DNA of 44,661 nucleotides. It comes from an uncultured Bacteroidales bacterium. Lineage in GTDB: Bacteria > Bacteroidota > Bacteroidia > Bacteroidales > P3. The notes beneath the pieces were generated by a model. That model saw only the letters and a program-made list of their open reading frames with translations, was not told the DNA's origin and did no database searches. Positions 8,649 through 19,823 of this stretch are shown here, one piece after another (the stretch's first letter is position 1; each line of letters starts with the position of its first letter). The stretch spans positions 1 to 44,661 of the forward strand of contig CAMVAA010000002.1 in NCBI GenBank assembly GCA_947165345.1, written 5' to 3'. The translations under genes and the position numbers were made by a program.

Positions 8649-10151
8649 TTATTTGTTTTTCCTGTGGAAGAATCGCAGCACCTGCTCGTTGTCGACGGTA
8701 GTGATGCGAATAATGTAATAACCCGTCGGGTAGCGGCGCATGTTGATGCGACCACGGCGGGGCTTTCCGGTCTGCACGCACAGGCCAGCGTCGTTGTAAA
8801 GTGCCACGCTCACAATGTCGTTCTTGTCCATCGGCACCTCGAGGCGTCGCTTGTCGGCATTGTACACCACGGCGTCTTGCGAGCCTATGGGTTCCGCCAC
8901 GTCGTTCACCTCGTAATATTCATATATCACCTCTATGCCGTCCTTGTAGATGGTGTCGTGTATATACTCCGTCTGGCGCACCACGTCGGCGGGCTGCACG
9001 AGGGCGGTGTACGTAGCTGTGTCGCCAGCCACCACGCGGCGCGGGTTGTCGCTGTTGCCGTCGCTCCATCCGCGGAAGCCGTAGCCAGCGTAGCACACCG
9101 CCACGAGGGTGACGGTGTCGCCCGGGGTGTATGTGCCACCGCCGTAGACCTCGCCGGCCATGGGGTTGCTCACTGCACCTACGATGTCGACCGTGCAGGG
9201 TTCGATGGCTTTGATGGTGCGTATCTTGCTCCATCCTTCAGCCTCGCCGTAGCGGTCGGTGCTGATACACGGCACGTTGAGGACCGTAGTGCGACTCAGT
9301 CCACCGAAGACCTCGCTTCCGAGTGCAGGCGGCACTATGGCTTTCGACGTCAGGACTTTCATATTGACACACTGATAGAACGCCCTCTGGTCGATGCGTT
9401 CCACACGGCCCGGTATCTCGAGGCTCGTGGTAGCATGGCACTGAGCGAAGGCATAGGGGCCTATCGTGCGCACCGATGCCGGCAGCCGCAGGTCGCCCTT
9501 GATGGCATAGCAGAAGGCGAAGGCATATTCGCCAATGTACTCCACCGACGGCGGAAGCGCCCACTCGCTGTTCACCATGTTCATACCGACGAAGGCGTAG
9601 TCGGGTATACGTTGCACCCGGTTGCCGAAGCTCAGCTTGTGCAGTTTTTTGCAGCCCATGAAGACGGCGCCGCTGCGGCTGCCGCCCATGGTCTCGCAAG
9701 ACACGGCGTTGTATACCAGCTCAGTGATGCCCGAGCAGCCGAAGAATGCGGACCGGCCGATGGAGACCACGTTCTCGCCGATGGTCACCACCCCTTTTAT
9801 GCCGCTGCAGTTACTGAAGGCATAAGAGCCTATCTCCACCACCGTAGTCGGGAGGGTGAGGCCACTGATTTTGGCACATCCAGCGAAAGCCCGTTCGCCA
9901 ATAGACACCACGGTGTATTTCACGCCGAAGTATTCCACCTCGGCCGGCATGTCGAGCACCCCGTTGGGGGCATTGTGACCCGTCCAGCGATAGGTGCCGC
10001 TCTCGTTGGGTGCGCAAACCTCAGCGGTTTTGCGCTCCTCGTCGATAATATTGAAATAGAGGGAATAGCCCTGCATGGGCACTTCGAAGTCGAAGGCCCA
10101 TGCAAAGCATACCATACCCTGCATCAACAGGGCAAGAAACAATCGTTTCAT
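8649..10151 (-). CDS. BspA-like LRR surface protein with T9SS-like C-terminal domain
   Basis: A 500-residue exported protein. The start MKRLFLALLMQG was chosen because it opens a signal peptide ending near AWA; an in-frame upstream extension lacks any export signal and runs back through the stop of pckA. Residues about 65-290 are BspA/LRR_5-type repeats with the recurring pattern IGxxAFxxCxxIxxLxLPxxVxxI. A GGGTYTPGDTVTL...GYGFRGWSDG segment (about 360-400) resembles divergent InlB B-repeats. The last ~80 residues, with VSVALYNDAGLCV and YPTGYYIIRIT, look like a type A T9SS sorting domain. BspA proteins bind host matrix or other bacteria; the ligand is unknown. The gene lies 46 bases after pckA and 15 before gcvP, an odd place for an adhesin. 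Confidence 0.85.
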   Translation of the reverse strand: MKRLFLALLMQGMVCFAWAFDFEVPMQGYSLYFNIIDEERKTAEVCAPNESGTYRWTGHNAPNGVLDMPAEVEYFGVKYTVVSIGERAFAGCAKISGLTLPTTVVEIGSYAFSNCSGIKGVVTIGENVVSIGRSAFFGCSGITELVYNAVSCETMGGSRSGAVFMGCKKLHKLSFGNRVQRIPDYAFVGMNMVNSEWALPPSVEYIGEYAFAFCYAIKGDLRLPASVRTIGPYAFAQCHATTSLEIPGRVERIDQRAFYQCVNMKVLTSKAIVPPALGSEVFGGLSRTTVLNVPCISTDRYGEAEGWSKIRTIKAIEPCTVDIVGAVSNPMAGEVYGGGTYTPGDTVTLVAVCYAGYGFRGWSDGNSDNPRRVVAGDTATYTALVQPADVVRQTEYIHDTIYKDGIEVIYEYYEVNDVAEPIGSQDAVVYNADKRRLEVPMDKNDIVSVALYNDAGLCVQTGKPRRGRINMRRYPTGYYIIRITTVDNEQVLRFFHRKNK

Positions 10152-10197
10152 CGTTCTGTCATTTGATCTGACATTCGTCACACTATGTTTCGACGAC

Positions 10198-11820
10198 TCA
10201 CACCTTGGGACCGGCGGCCACGAGGGCTTTGCCGGCTGCGTTGTGGGTGAACTTGTCGAAGTTCTTCTCAAAGCGAGCCGCAAGGTCGCGGGCTTTCTCG
10301 TCCCACTGCGCTGCGTTGGCGTAGGTGTCGCGCGGGTCGAGAATCTTCGGGTCCACACCCGGCAGCGCTGTAGGCACTTCGAAGTCGAAGTAGGGTATCT
10401 TCTTAGTCTCGGCCTTCAGGATGCTGCCGTCGAGGATGGCGTCGATAATTCCACGCGTATCTTTAATACTGATACGCTTGCCGGTGCCGTTCCATCCGGT
10501 GTTCACCAGATAGGCCTTGGCGCCGCTCTTCTCCATGCGTTTCACCAGTTCCTCGGCATACTTGGTGGGATGCAGCTCGAGGAATGCCTGACCGAAGCAG
10601 GCGCTGAATGTCGGCGTCGGCTCGGTGATGCCACGCTCGGTGCCGGCCAGCTTGGCCGTGAAGCCGCTGAGGAAGTAGTATTTGCACTGCTCGGCGGTGA
10701 GGATGCTCACCGGAGGGAGCACGCCGAAGGCGTCGGCCGAGAGGAAGATGACATTCTCGGCGGCGGGGCCGGCGCTCTTGCCGTGGACCGGCATCACTAT
10801 CTTCTCGATGTGGTCTATGGGGTAGCTCACGCGGGTGTTCTCGGTGACGCTCTTGTCGGCGAAGTCAATCTTGCCGTCGGCGGCCACGGTGACATTCTCC
10901 AGCAGGGCGTTGCGGCGGATGGCGTTGTAGATGTCAGGCTCGCTGTCCTTGTCGAGGTTGATGACCTTGGCGTAGCAACCGCCCTCGAAGTTGAAGACGC
11001 CCTCGTCGTCCCAGCCGTGCTCGTCGTCGCCAATGAGGAGACGCTTGGGGTCGGTGGAGAGGGTGGTCTTGCCGGTGCCGCTCAGGCCGAAGAAGATGGC
11101 CGTATGCTGTCCCTGCATGTCGGTGTTGGCCGAGCAGTGCATGGCGGCGATACCGCGCAGCGGCAGGTAGTAGTTCATCATCGAGAACATGCCTTTCTTC
11201 ATCTCGCCGCCGTACCAGGTGTTGAGGATCACCTGCTCGCGCGAACTGACGTTGAAGGCCACGCAGGTCTCGCTGTTCAACCCCAACTCTTTGTAGTTCT
11301 CCACCTTGGCCTTGCTGGCGGTGTAGACGGTGAAACTGGGCTGGAAGTCCTTGAGCTCGTCGGCGGTGGACTTGATGAACATGTTGCGCACGAAGTGGGC
11401 CTGCCAGGCCACCTCCATAATGAAGCGCACGGCGATGCGGGTGTCCTTGTTGGCGCCGCAGAAGGCGTCGACCACGAAGAGTTCCTTGCCGCAGAGTTCC
11501 TTGACGGCCAGGTTCTTCATCTTGCCCCACACCTCCTCGCTCATCGGGTGGTTGTCGTTCTTGTACTCGTCGCTGGTCCACCAGACGGTGTCCTTCGACT
11601 GTGCATCCATCACAATATATTTGTCCTTGGGCGAGCGGCCGGTGTAGATACCGGTCATCACGTTCACGGCGTCCAGCTCTGTGAGCTGACCTTTGTCATA
11701 GCCCGTGAGAGCGGGATCCATCTCGAACTTGAACAGGTCTTCGTACGAGGGGTTGTAGTGGATGCCTTTGACACCGGTGATACCCAGTGTTTCAAGGTCT
11801 TTTCTGATTTTCTCGTTCAT
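10198..11820 (-). CDS. pckA: Phosphoenolpyruvate carboxykinase (ATP)
   Basis: Interconverts oxaloacetate + ATP and PEP + CO2 + ADP. In fermenting Bacteroidales it usually runs toward oxaloacetate, fixing CO2 and making ATP on the way to succinate/propionate. The 540-residue length is normal. The kinase P-loop [14 protein letters not shown] lies near residues 245-258 and is followed by [12 protein letters not shown], the metal-binding segment. RSPKDKYIV and [14 protein letters not shown] are other family landmarks. The gene begins 36 bases after the hydrogenase gene and probably belongs to the same transcript, next to ppdK-derived PEP metabolism upstream. Confidence 0.97.
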   Translation of the reverse strand: MNEKIRKDLETLGITGVKGIHYNPSYEDLFKFEMDPALTGYDKGQLTELDAVNVMTGIYTGRSPKDKYIVMDAQSKDTVWWTSDEYKNDNHPMSEEVWGKMKNLAVKELCGKELFVVDAFCGANKDTRIAVRFIMEVAWQAHFVRNMFIKSTADELKDFQPSFTVYTASKAKVENYKELGLNSETCVAFNVSSREQVILNTWYGGEMKKGMFSMMNYYLPLRGIAAMHCSANTDMQGQHTAIFFGLSGTGKTTLSTDPKRLLIGDDEHGWDDEGVFNFEGGCYAKVINLDKDSEPDIYNAIRRNALLENVTVAADGKIDFADKSVTENTRVSYPIDHIEKIVMPVHGKSAGPAAENVIFLSADAFGVLPPVSILTAEQCKYYFLSGFTAKLAGTERGITEPTPTFSACFGQAFLELHPTKYAEELVKRMEKSGAKAYLVNTGWNGTGKRISIKDTRGIIDAILDGSILKAETKKIPYFDFEVPTALPGVDPKILDPRDTYANAAQWDEKARDLAARFEKNFDKFTHNAAGKALVAAGPKV

Positions 11821-11856
11821 ATTATTTTTTTTATTGTTGATTTCACTGATTATTCT

Positions 11857-13317
11857 CTATTCACCTTTCATTGTCATCTTGTACAAATTGACCGATCCAT
11901 CGATGTCCTTTTCTGCAGCAGAGTTGCCATACTTGTCCACGTCGAAGACGTTTTTCGGCGAGCGAGTGATACTCAAAGGACCGCCGACGCATCCGCCGTC
12001 GCATGCCATGCCTTCGAAGAAGTTGGCGGTCTCTTTCTTGGCTCGCAACAGGGCTAAATGCTGACGGCACTGGTCTATTCCGTTCATAACGCAGGGGTTC
12101 ACCCCTTCCAGCCCCAGCTTTTCGGCCACATGGACCACACCTTGGGCTATACCGCCGCTCTTTGCGAAGATACGTCCATAGAAGGAAGCATTGTCTAGGT
12201 GGGTGTCCTCACATTGCGTTGTGTCGATTCCACGTGCGTCGAGGAATGCCTGCAACTCTTCAAAGCTCATCACACAATCAATCATTCCCTGGGTCTTCTC
12301 GAGCGTATACTCGAATTTCTTGGCGGCGCAAGGACCGATAAAGACAACTTTAGCGGTGGGGTCGCTACGCTTTATAAGACGTGCGGTAGTAATCATCGGT
12401 GAGGGCGATGTAGAGATGGCGTCTTTGAACTCGGGAAAATTGGTCTCTATGAAACGCACAAAAGCTGGACAACAACTAGTTGTCATAACAGGGCTGTCGC
12501 TCTCTGAGGCTTTGTGCTGGAATTCACGAGCTTCAGTATAGAGGGTGATGTCGGCACCGAGGGCAGCTTCCACTACCTGATGGAAACCTAGTCGCTTGAT
12601 AGCGGTGACCACCTGTTCGATACGGCCGAACCGGCATTGTCCGACAATGGCAGGAGCAATGACAGCATAGACACGGTATTTAGAATTGTTTTCCGACTGT
12701 TTCAACATGTCGATAATGTCGAGTACTAACGAACGGTCAGTAATGGCACCGAAGGGGCAACTAACCACACAGGCACCGCAGGAAATGCATTTGTCGTTGT
12801 CGATGACAGCCTTGTCGTCCTCTTTTCGTATGGAAAGAGCCTTGGGCTTGCAACTCTTGATACAAGGGCGTTTCTGGGCTATGATTGCACTGTAGGGACA
12901 GGCTGCAGCACATTTGCCACACTCAATGCACTTCTCTTTATCGATATGGCATCGGTGGTTGACAATAGTGATGGCACCCTTGGGGCAAACCTCCTTGCAG
13001 GAATGCATCATGCAGCCTCTGCACGCCTCGGTGACAAGCATACCGGCTGCGGGACATTCGTCGCAAGCAATTTCCATCACCTGAACAGGGTTGGGATTAT
13101 CCTTATTGCCGCCCATGGCCATGTGGATTCGCTCCTGGACAATGGCGCGTTCTTTGTATATACAGCAGTTAAGTTCCGATTTAGGGCCCGGACTTATAAG
13201 TTTTGGTATCTCCAAGTATGCCTCGTCGAGCCCCCCATCGTATGCGCGACGGATGACCTCTTTGAGGACTTTATATTTAATCCATTGTACGTTAGTATCG
13301 AATAGTTTCTGCTCCAT
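11857..13317 (-). CDS. [FeFe]-hydrogenase, group B-like, with several Fe-S cluster motifs
   Basis: A 486-residue cytosolic protein. The N-terminal half is Cys-rich: CDEC near 85, CRGCMMHSCKEVCP (99-112), then two ferredoxin motifs CIECGKCAAACP (130-141) and CISCGACVVSCP (177-188), with CIKSC between them. The H-cluster domain carries TSCCP (280-284), GPCAAKK (328-334) and MACDGGCVGG (437-446). The proton-relay Cys of TSCCP is kept, so it could be catalytic. GPC instead of MPC and GGP instead of GGG after the last motif fit group B rather than group A enzymes. It starts at the ATG 2 bases after the phosphatase stop; a TTG 6 bases upstream is less likely. Maturases HydE/F/G are not in the window. 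Likely role: ferredoxin-linked H2 evolution. Confidence 0.88.
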   Translation of the reverse strand: MEQKLFDTNVQWIKYKVLKEVIRRAYDGGLDEAYLEIPKLISPGPKSELNCCIYKERAIVQERIHMAMGGNKDNPNPVQVMEIACDECPAAGMLVTEACRGCMMHSCKEVCPKGAITIVNHRCHIDKEKCIECGKCAAACPYSAIIAQKRPCIKSCKPKALSIRKEDDKAVIDNDKCISCGACVVSCPFGAITDRSLVLDIIDMLKQSENNSKYRVYAVIAPAIVGQCRFGRIEQVVTAIKRLGFHQVVEAALGADITLYTEAREFQHKASESDSPVMTTSCCPAFVRFIETNFPEFKDAISTSPSPMITTARLIKRSDPTAKVVFIGPCAAKKFEYTLEKTQGMIDCVMSFEELQAFLDARGIDTTQCEDTHLDNASFYGRIFAKSGGIAQGVVHVAEKLGLEGVNPCVMNGIDQCRQHLALLRAKKETANFFEGMACDGGCVGGPLSITRSPKNVFDVDKYGNSAAEKDIDGSVNLYKMTMKGE

Positions 13318-13319
13318 AA

Positions 13320-14483
13320 TCAATCGTAGTTCACGGTTACATTTTTACCCATCTTGCTAAGGTTGGCGGCCAAACGCTCGACGAGTTTGAGTTTCATAGT
13401 TATATCAATATCAAGTCCCTGATGGGCAGCGTTGACATTCTGTCCGACAAAGAACACCACGTGCGTGGCTTCCTCGAAGATGATGTTCGCCAGCAGCGAA
13501 CCGCCATCTTTCTTGGCATAAGTCTTTGGTGTAAGGTCTTTCTCTGAAACGTATTTCTCTGATAGCGACAATAGGCGTCGCAGCGTGATAACGCCCTCTG
13601 TGACAAGGTCGATGCCGTCAATGAATCCTATGGGAGGTACATCTTTGTCAGGAAAGTCGAAGCTGGTCTTCAACTGTCGACCGATACAACGAGCCACTAC
13701 CTGTGAGGTAGTGCCGCCGCATACTATGCGTTTGTCGGCGTCCATCATGAACCGATGGACATATTCCTCGTCTTTTTCCTTGTCTACAGGCGGACCAACC
13801 ATGATATGCACCATTGTACGAGGACGCATGCGAATAGCAGCCACCGTAGTGTCGTCGCCCGGCTTGTCAAGATATAGGTCATTGCATGCCGAAGCAAGAA
13901 GACAGGCCGCGGCTCGGGCCGACATGTGGGCGTCGATGTTGTGGTCGAGGTGTTCCATTATTTCCTTGCGCTGCCATCCGAAGTTCAGCATCTGTCCGAT
14001 GCCGGCATGTATAGTGCCGTCACTCATCACGAAGACCATGTCTCCCTCATCAAGTTCAAGTTCAGTGACAAACACGCGCTTGTTGTAAACGTTCATTTCC
14101 TCACGAGGAAAATCGCAAGTATGACCGTGATGGTACCAGATAGCCTCAGGGTTGTCGAACTCAAATAGGTGTCCCCTACCCTCATTGTTAACGTGTATGA
14201 TAGAGAAAGTGCTGTAGGCAACGCCACGCTCTTTGCATACAGGTAGCGTCTGGATGATGGTACCGACACAATCCTCTATATCGGCACCGCCGGCCACCAT
14301 CGTGCAAAGTATCTTGCTCGTGAGCGTGGATAGTATGTTGGCTTTCACTCCGCTTCCAAGTCCGTCGGCAAGCACCAACGTCGTCCACTCACCATCCGAG
14401 GTCAACTCCACGTTATCCCCGCAGAGTTCCTCGCCATAGTGGTTCAGCGAAGTGTATCCGTATTCTACACAGAGTTTTTTCAT
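13320..14483 (-). CDS. SpoIIE/PP2C-type Ser/Thr phosphatase with extra C-terminal domain
   Basis: A 387-residue soluble protein. Residues 1-225 form a PP2C-like SpoIIE domain with metal-binding motifs ADGLGSG (39-45), MSDGTIHAG (153-161, Asp155) and GDDTTVAAI (209-217). About 160 residues follow that I cannot assign to a named family. Such phosphatases dephosphorylate Ser/Thr targets, often anti-sigma antagonists or partner-switch proteins; no such partner is encoded here. The position between a PAS-containing sensory hydrogenase and a catalytic-type hydrogenase matches the hfs-type clusters of clostridia and suggests it is the output of a redox/H2 sensor. The start lies directly after a 7-bp repeat array that separates it from the sensor gene. 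Confidence 0.85.
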   Translation of the reverse strand: MKKLCVEYGYTSLNHYGEELCGDNVELTSDGEWTTLVLADGLGSGVKANILSTLTSKILCTMVAGGADIEDCVGTIIQTLPVCKERGVAYSTFSIIHVNNEGRGHLFEFDNPEAIWYHHGHTCDFPREEMNVYNKRVFVTELELDEGDMVFVMSDGTIHAGIGQMLNFGWQRKEIMEHLDHNIDAHMSARAAACLLASACNDLYLDKPGDDTTVAAIRMRPRTMVHIMVGPPVDKEKDEEYVHRFMMDADKRIVCGGTTSQVVARCIGRQLKTSFDFPDKDVPPIGFIDGIDLVTEGVITLRRLLSLSEKYVSEKDLTPKTYAKKDGGSLLANIIFEEATHVVFFVGQNVNAAHQGLDIDITMKLKLVERLAANLSKMGKNVTVNYD

Positions 14484-14484
14484 A

Positions 14485-14519
14485 TTTCACCTTTCACTAT
14501 TCACCAATCACTTGTCACT
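14485..14519 (-). repeat. 7-bp tandem array (GTGAN type) inside the hydrogenase operon
   Basis: Five consecutive 7-base units on the plus strand (TTTCACC, TTTCACT, ATTCACC, AATCACT, TGTCACT), i.e. GTGA-containing units on the sense strand. The array encodes the last residues and the TGA stop of the sensory hydrogenase (14508-14510) and ends one base before the ATG of the phosphatase gene. Each unit contains a sense-strand TGA. Confidence 0.8.
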
Positions 14520-16268
14520 TACCTTTGCCGTTTTCCAATCTTTCGGACGTCCGTCCACTCCAAGATCTCCCTGACCGTCGGTGAGTGTTTTCTTTAATTT
14601 AAGCAGTGCCACTTTAGTCTCAGCGGTTGTCTCGCCCAATAGTGAGGCAATCTCTTGCGCCACACGCATCTGCTTCATAATAAGGTCATCGGTGGTGGAT
14701 ACGGTGTCCATGCGCACTTGCTCCAACTTCTTGTCATAGTTCACCATCTCGGAAATATCCTTCATCAGGCCAAATAGCAGGTTCTGCTCACTTAGCAGGC
14801 TTACTGTCAGGCTCAGATACCGGTCGGTGGCATTGATGTGCAGACGCGGATTCTCCACGCGTTGTTTCTTCGAGTAAGCGTTGTAGAAGTCTATAGGCTG
14901 GAAACTTTCCGAAACAGGACGGCCTACCACACTCTCGGGAGTGCCGGTGAGGCCCAGCATCTTCATGGCCGATGCGTTGATGTCCACGATATTCATGTCG
15001 GGGTCGACAAGCATCACGCCTTCAGGCGAGTTTCGGACAATATCCACAGCCAGGCTTTCTGCGCGCTTGCGCATGTAGGGCAGGCATATATCGATGTCGG
15101 CATAGCCGTTCACCACGGCCCAGGCTTTTTCGCGGCAGGTGCGATAGCCGCAGGCACCACAATCAAGCTCGTCGGCTTTGGTAAATTTGCCGGTACGGTG
15201 CAGCACATCCTCAATCTCTTTGTCGCTGGCTGGACGACTCTTGGCACGCAGACGCGGATGGGCGTAAGCCAACGACACCCCTGCGTCGGCCGCAGGCAGA
15301 TGTTTGCGTGTAGCCATCTCGTGTTCCACATAGCGGTCGATATCTGCCTCAGCCTTAATCATACCGCCATCGTGTGCAATAGAGCAAGGTCCGTTGATGC
15401 AGCCACCGGGACACACGTTCATCTCTATGAACACGTGGTCCATAGACTCAATGTTTTCCAACACATCGGCAATACGGTCCACGCCGTCCACTGTCATGTA
15501 TCGGTAGCCTTCCGGCAAAGCGTCGAACGAGCGTATAATGCCCTGCGTTACAGGATAAGCTTTCGCGCGGTTGGCGATGTCGCACTCGTCGCCTACCGTA
15601 AGTTTGTTTATAGTATTCAGGTCTATGCCGTTTTCTTCAAATAGCTGCAACAGTTCCTCGAAAGTAATGACGGCATCTATGGCGTGTTCATCGGCCTCGC
15701 GTTTTTTTGCTATACAAGGACCGACGAAGACTATTTTCAAGTTTGGGTCGTTGCGGCGCAACATTTTTGCATGTGCCACCATCGGCGAGTCGACAGGGGC
15801 CAGATAGGGCAGAGCTTTGGGATAGTACATCTGTATCAGGCGACAGGCTGCCGGACAAGCCGACGTGATAAAGTTGCGCATTTCGCCTTTGGCCAGCACT
15901 CGTTTGTACTCTTCGGTGACGGCTTGTGCGCCGATGGCCGTCTCTTCGGCTATAGCAAAACCTAGTTTGGCAAGCGCTATGCGTAATACCGAGAAGTCAT
16001 CCTGTACAAGACTGCTGATAAACGACGGCGCCACCGTAGCAGCCATACGGGCACCACTCTTGAGCAACTCGCGCACCACAGGTAGCTCGCTATGCTCTAT
16101 CTTGGCATGCTGGGGGCATACCTTGGTGCAATGGCCACATAGGATGCAGTGCTCCTCGATGATTTGCGCGTGATGGTCCTTGATGTTGATGGCCTTCACC
16201 GGGCATTCGCGTAGGCAACGGTAGCAGTCTTTACATCGTACAGTCTTGAATTCCAAATACTCGGACAT
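14508..16268 (-). CDS. Sensory [FeFe]-hydrogenase-like protein with PAS domain (HfsB/HydS type)
   Basis: A 586-residue protein. Order: 2[4Fe-4S] ferredoxin domain (CKDCYRCLRECP at 12-23, CILCGHCTKVCP at 41-52); H-cluster-like domain with TSACP (135-139), GPCIAKK (183-189) and NVCPGGCINGPC (284-295); a 4Fe-4S domain with CGACGYRTC (370-378) and Cys395; a PAS domain (about 405-508); and a helical tail. In TSACP the Cys that relays protons in catalytic enzymes is Ala137, as in known sensory hydrogenases, so high turnover is unlikely. PAS after an H-cluster domain indicates H2 or redox sensing passed to a partner, here most likely the adjacent SpoIIE phosphatase. The gene starts 18 bases after the [2Fe-2S] protein gene. 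Confidence 0.88.
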   Translation of the reverse strand: MSEYLEFKTVRCKDCYRCLRECPVKAINIKDHHAQIIEEHCILCGHCTKVCPQHAKIEHSELPVVRELLKSGARMAATVAPSFISSLVQDDFSVLRIALAKLGFAIAEETAIGAQAVTEEYKRVLAKGEMRNFITSACPAACRLIQMYYPKALPYLAPVDSPMVAHAKMLRRNDPNLKIVFVGPCIAKKREADEHAIDAVITFEELLQLFEENGIDLNTINKLTVGDECDIANRAKAYPVTQGIIRSFDALPEGYRYMTVDGVDRIADVLENIESMDHVFIEMNVCPGGCINGPCSIAHDGGMIKAEADIDRYVEHEMATRKHLPAADAGVSLAYAHPRLRAKSRPASDKEIEDVLHRTGKFTKADELDCGACGYRTCREKAWAVVNGYADIDICLPYMRKRAESLAVDIVRNSPEGVMLVDPDMNIVDINASAMKMLGLTGTPESVVGRPVSESFQPIDFYNAYSKKQRVENPRLHINATDRYLSLTVSLLSEQNLLFGLMKDISEMVNYDKKLEQVRMDTVSTTDDLIMKQMRVAQEIASLLGETTAETKVALLKLKKTLTDGQGDLGVDGRPKDWKTAKVSDK

Positions 16269-16286
16269 GATTCTATAGCTATTGTC

Positions 16287-16586
16287 TTAGTTAATAAATA
16301 GTTTGGGGTAGATTTCTTTGGCGAACAGTTCTTCCGCATTGCCAGCATTGACACTGTGCAAGATGAACCCTTCCGGGGTTTCCTCCACATGCGGTCCACG
16401 TTCCGAGGGTTCCATACCTTCGCATCCGACGTTTACACCCAATGCGCAGTGACCGAGGCAAAAGCTTGCTTGCAAATCAATGACGTCTTCCACATCATAT
16501 TTTTTCAGCACTTCCTTGAATGCTTCAATGACTTCGTACGACCCTTTCAGATGGCATGAACTGCCGACACATACTTTGATTGTCAT
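16287..16586 (-). CDS. Thioredoxin-like [2Fe-2S] ferredoxin (NuoE/HydC C-terminal type)
   Basis: A 99-residue protein with the four-Cys pattern of thioredoxin-fold [2Fe-2S] proteins: Cys6 and Cys11 (CVGSSC) and Cys43 and Cys47 (CLGHC). It lacks the N-terminal helical part of full NuoE subunits. These proteins shuttle electrons between NADH dehydrogenase or hydrogenase modules. As first gene of the hydrogenase module it is the obvious electron partner for the sensory or the catalytic-type hydrogenase. It follows a 115-base gap after ppdK that holds a long inverted repeat. No TAnnTTTG promoter was found just upstream, so it may be read from the ppdK promoter. Confidence 0.87.
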   Translation of the reverse strand: MTIKVCVGSSCHLKGSYEVIEAFKEVLKKYDVEDVIDLQASFCLGHCALGVNVGCEGMEPSERGPHVEETPEGFILHSVNAGNAEELFAKEIYPKLFIN

Positions 16587-16632
16587 ATTAATTATTAATG
16601 TATTAGTTTTTTTAGTTTCAAGTAGTTTTAAC

Positions 16633-16688
16633 CTGTGAGCTTTAAGTGTTCAGTGTGAGTGTGGACACCTACTACTTAAAGCTCACAG
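16633..16688 (-). terminator. 15-bp inverted repeat between ppdK and the hydrogenase module
   Basis: CTGTGAGCTTTAAGT (16633-16647) is a perfect inverted repeat of 16674-16688, separated by 26 bases. It lies between the ppdK stop and the first hydrogenase-module gene, both on the minus strand. It could be a terminator for ppdK, an attenuator that sets how much read-through reaches the hydrogenase genes, or an operator. No U-tract follows on the minus strand, which weakens a simple intrinsic terminator. Confidence 0.5.
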
Positions 16689-16701
16689 CTTAGTGTTTTT
16701 T

Positions 16702-19473
<2,772 letters not shown>

Positions 19474-19531
19474 CTCGATTAAATTATTTGTTATTAATTG
19501 ATTAGTTACTATTTTCTCCAAAACGAGATTG

Positions 19532-19561
19532 CAAAGGTACGCTTTTTTTTGGACATGACAA
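19532..19561 (-). promoter_or_regulatory. Bacteroidota-type promoter for ppdK
   Basis: Read on the minus strand, TTG (19561-19559) is followed after 19 bases by TACCTTTG (19539-19532), an exact TAnnTTTG -7 element. The transcript should start about 50 bases before the ATG at 19473. This is one of the clearest promoters in the window and may drive the whole ppdK-hydrogenase-pckA-gcvP block. Confidence 0.8.
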
Positions 19562-19601
19562 GCTTTTTTTATAAAAAGATTTCAACATCTACGTACAGAG
19601 C

Positions 19602-19636
19602 CAAGTGTTAAGTGGTAAGTGACAAGTGTTAAGGTG
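19602..19636 (+). repeat. 7-bp tandem array (YAAGTGN) in the ppdK/tolC gap
   Basis: Five near-identical 7-base units in register (CAAGTGT, TAAGTGG, TAAGTGA, CAAGTGT, TAAGGTG). Unlike most other arrays here it does not start at a gene's stop codon; it lies in a divergent promoter region. Confidence 0.65.
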
Positions 19637-19645
19637 ATGGGGTAG

Positions 19646-19666
19646 AAATGTTAAATTTTAACATTT
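19646..19666. promoter_or_regulatory. 21-bp palindrome in divergent ppdK/tolC region (candidate operator)
   Basis: AAATGTTAAA (19646-19655) and TTTAACATTT (19657-19666) are perfect inverted arms around one base. This 10-1-10 palindrome has the shape of a dimeric regulator site. It sits about 85 bases upstream of the ppdK -33 element and 105 upstream of the tolC -7 element. The rest of the 350-base gap holds the two promoters, a weak CCTGT/ACAGG hairpin (19692-19707) and no gene. Confidence 0.5.
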
Positions 19667-19770
19667 GAGAAAAGTTTTTTAGCAGCGACTTCCTGTTGTA
19701 AGACAGGTAGTTTAGAACAAAATTCGGGCGGTTGGAATTATAATTATGCCACGTTATCGGCTTTTCTTTG

Positions 19771-19778
19771 TACCTTTG
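19771..19778 (+). promoter_or_regulatory. -7 element of the tolC/efflux operon promoter
   Basis: TACCTTTG matches TAnnTTTG exactly and lies about 45 bases before the chosen ATG of the TolC-like gene. No convincing TTTG -33 box is found 19-21 bases upstream, so the promoter may be weak or activator-dependent. Confidence 0.6.
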
Positions 19779-19823
19779 CAGCCGCTACGCGAGTGGCGGA
19801 ACAAAAATAACTACTTAACAACT

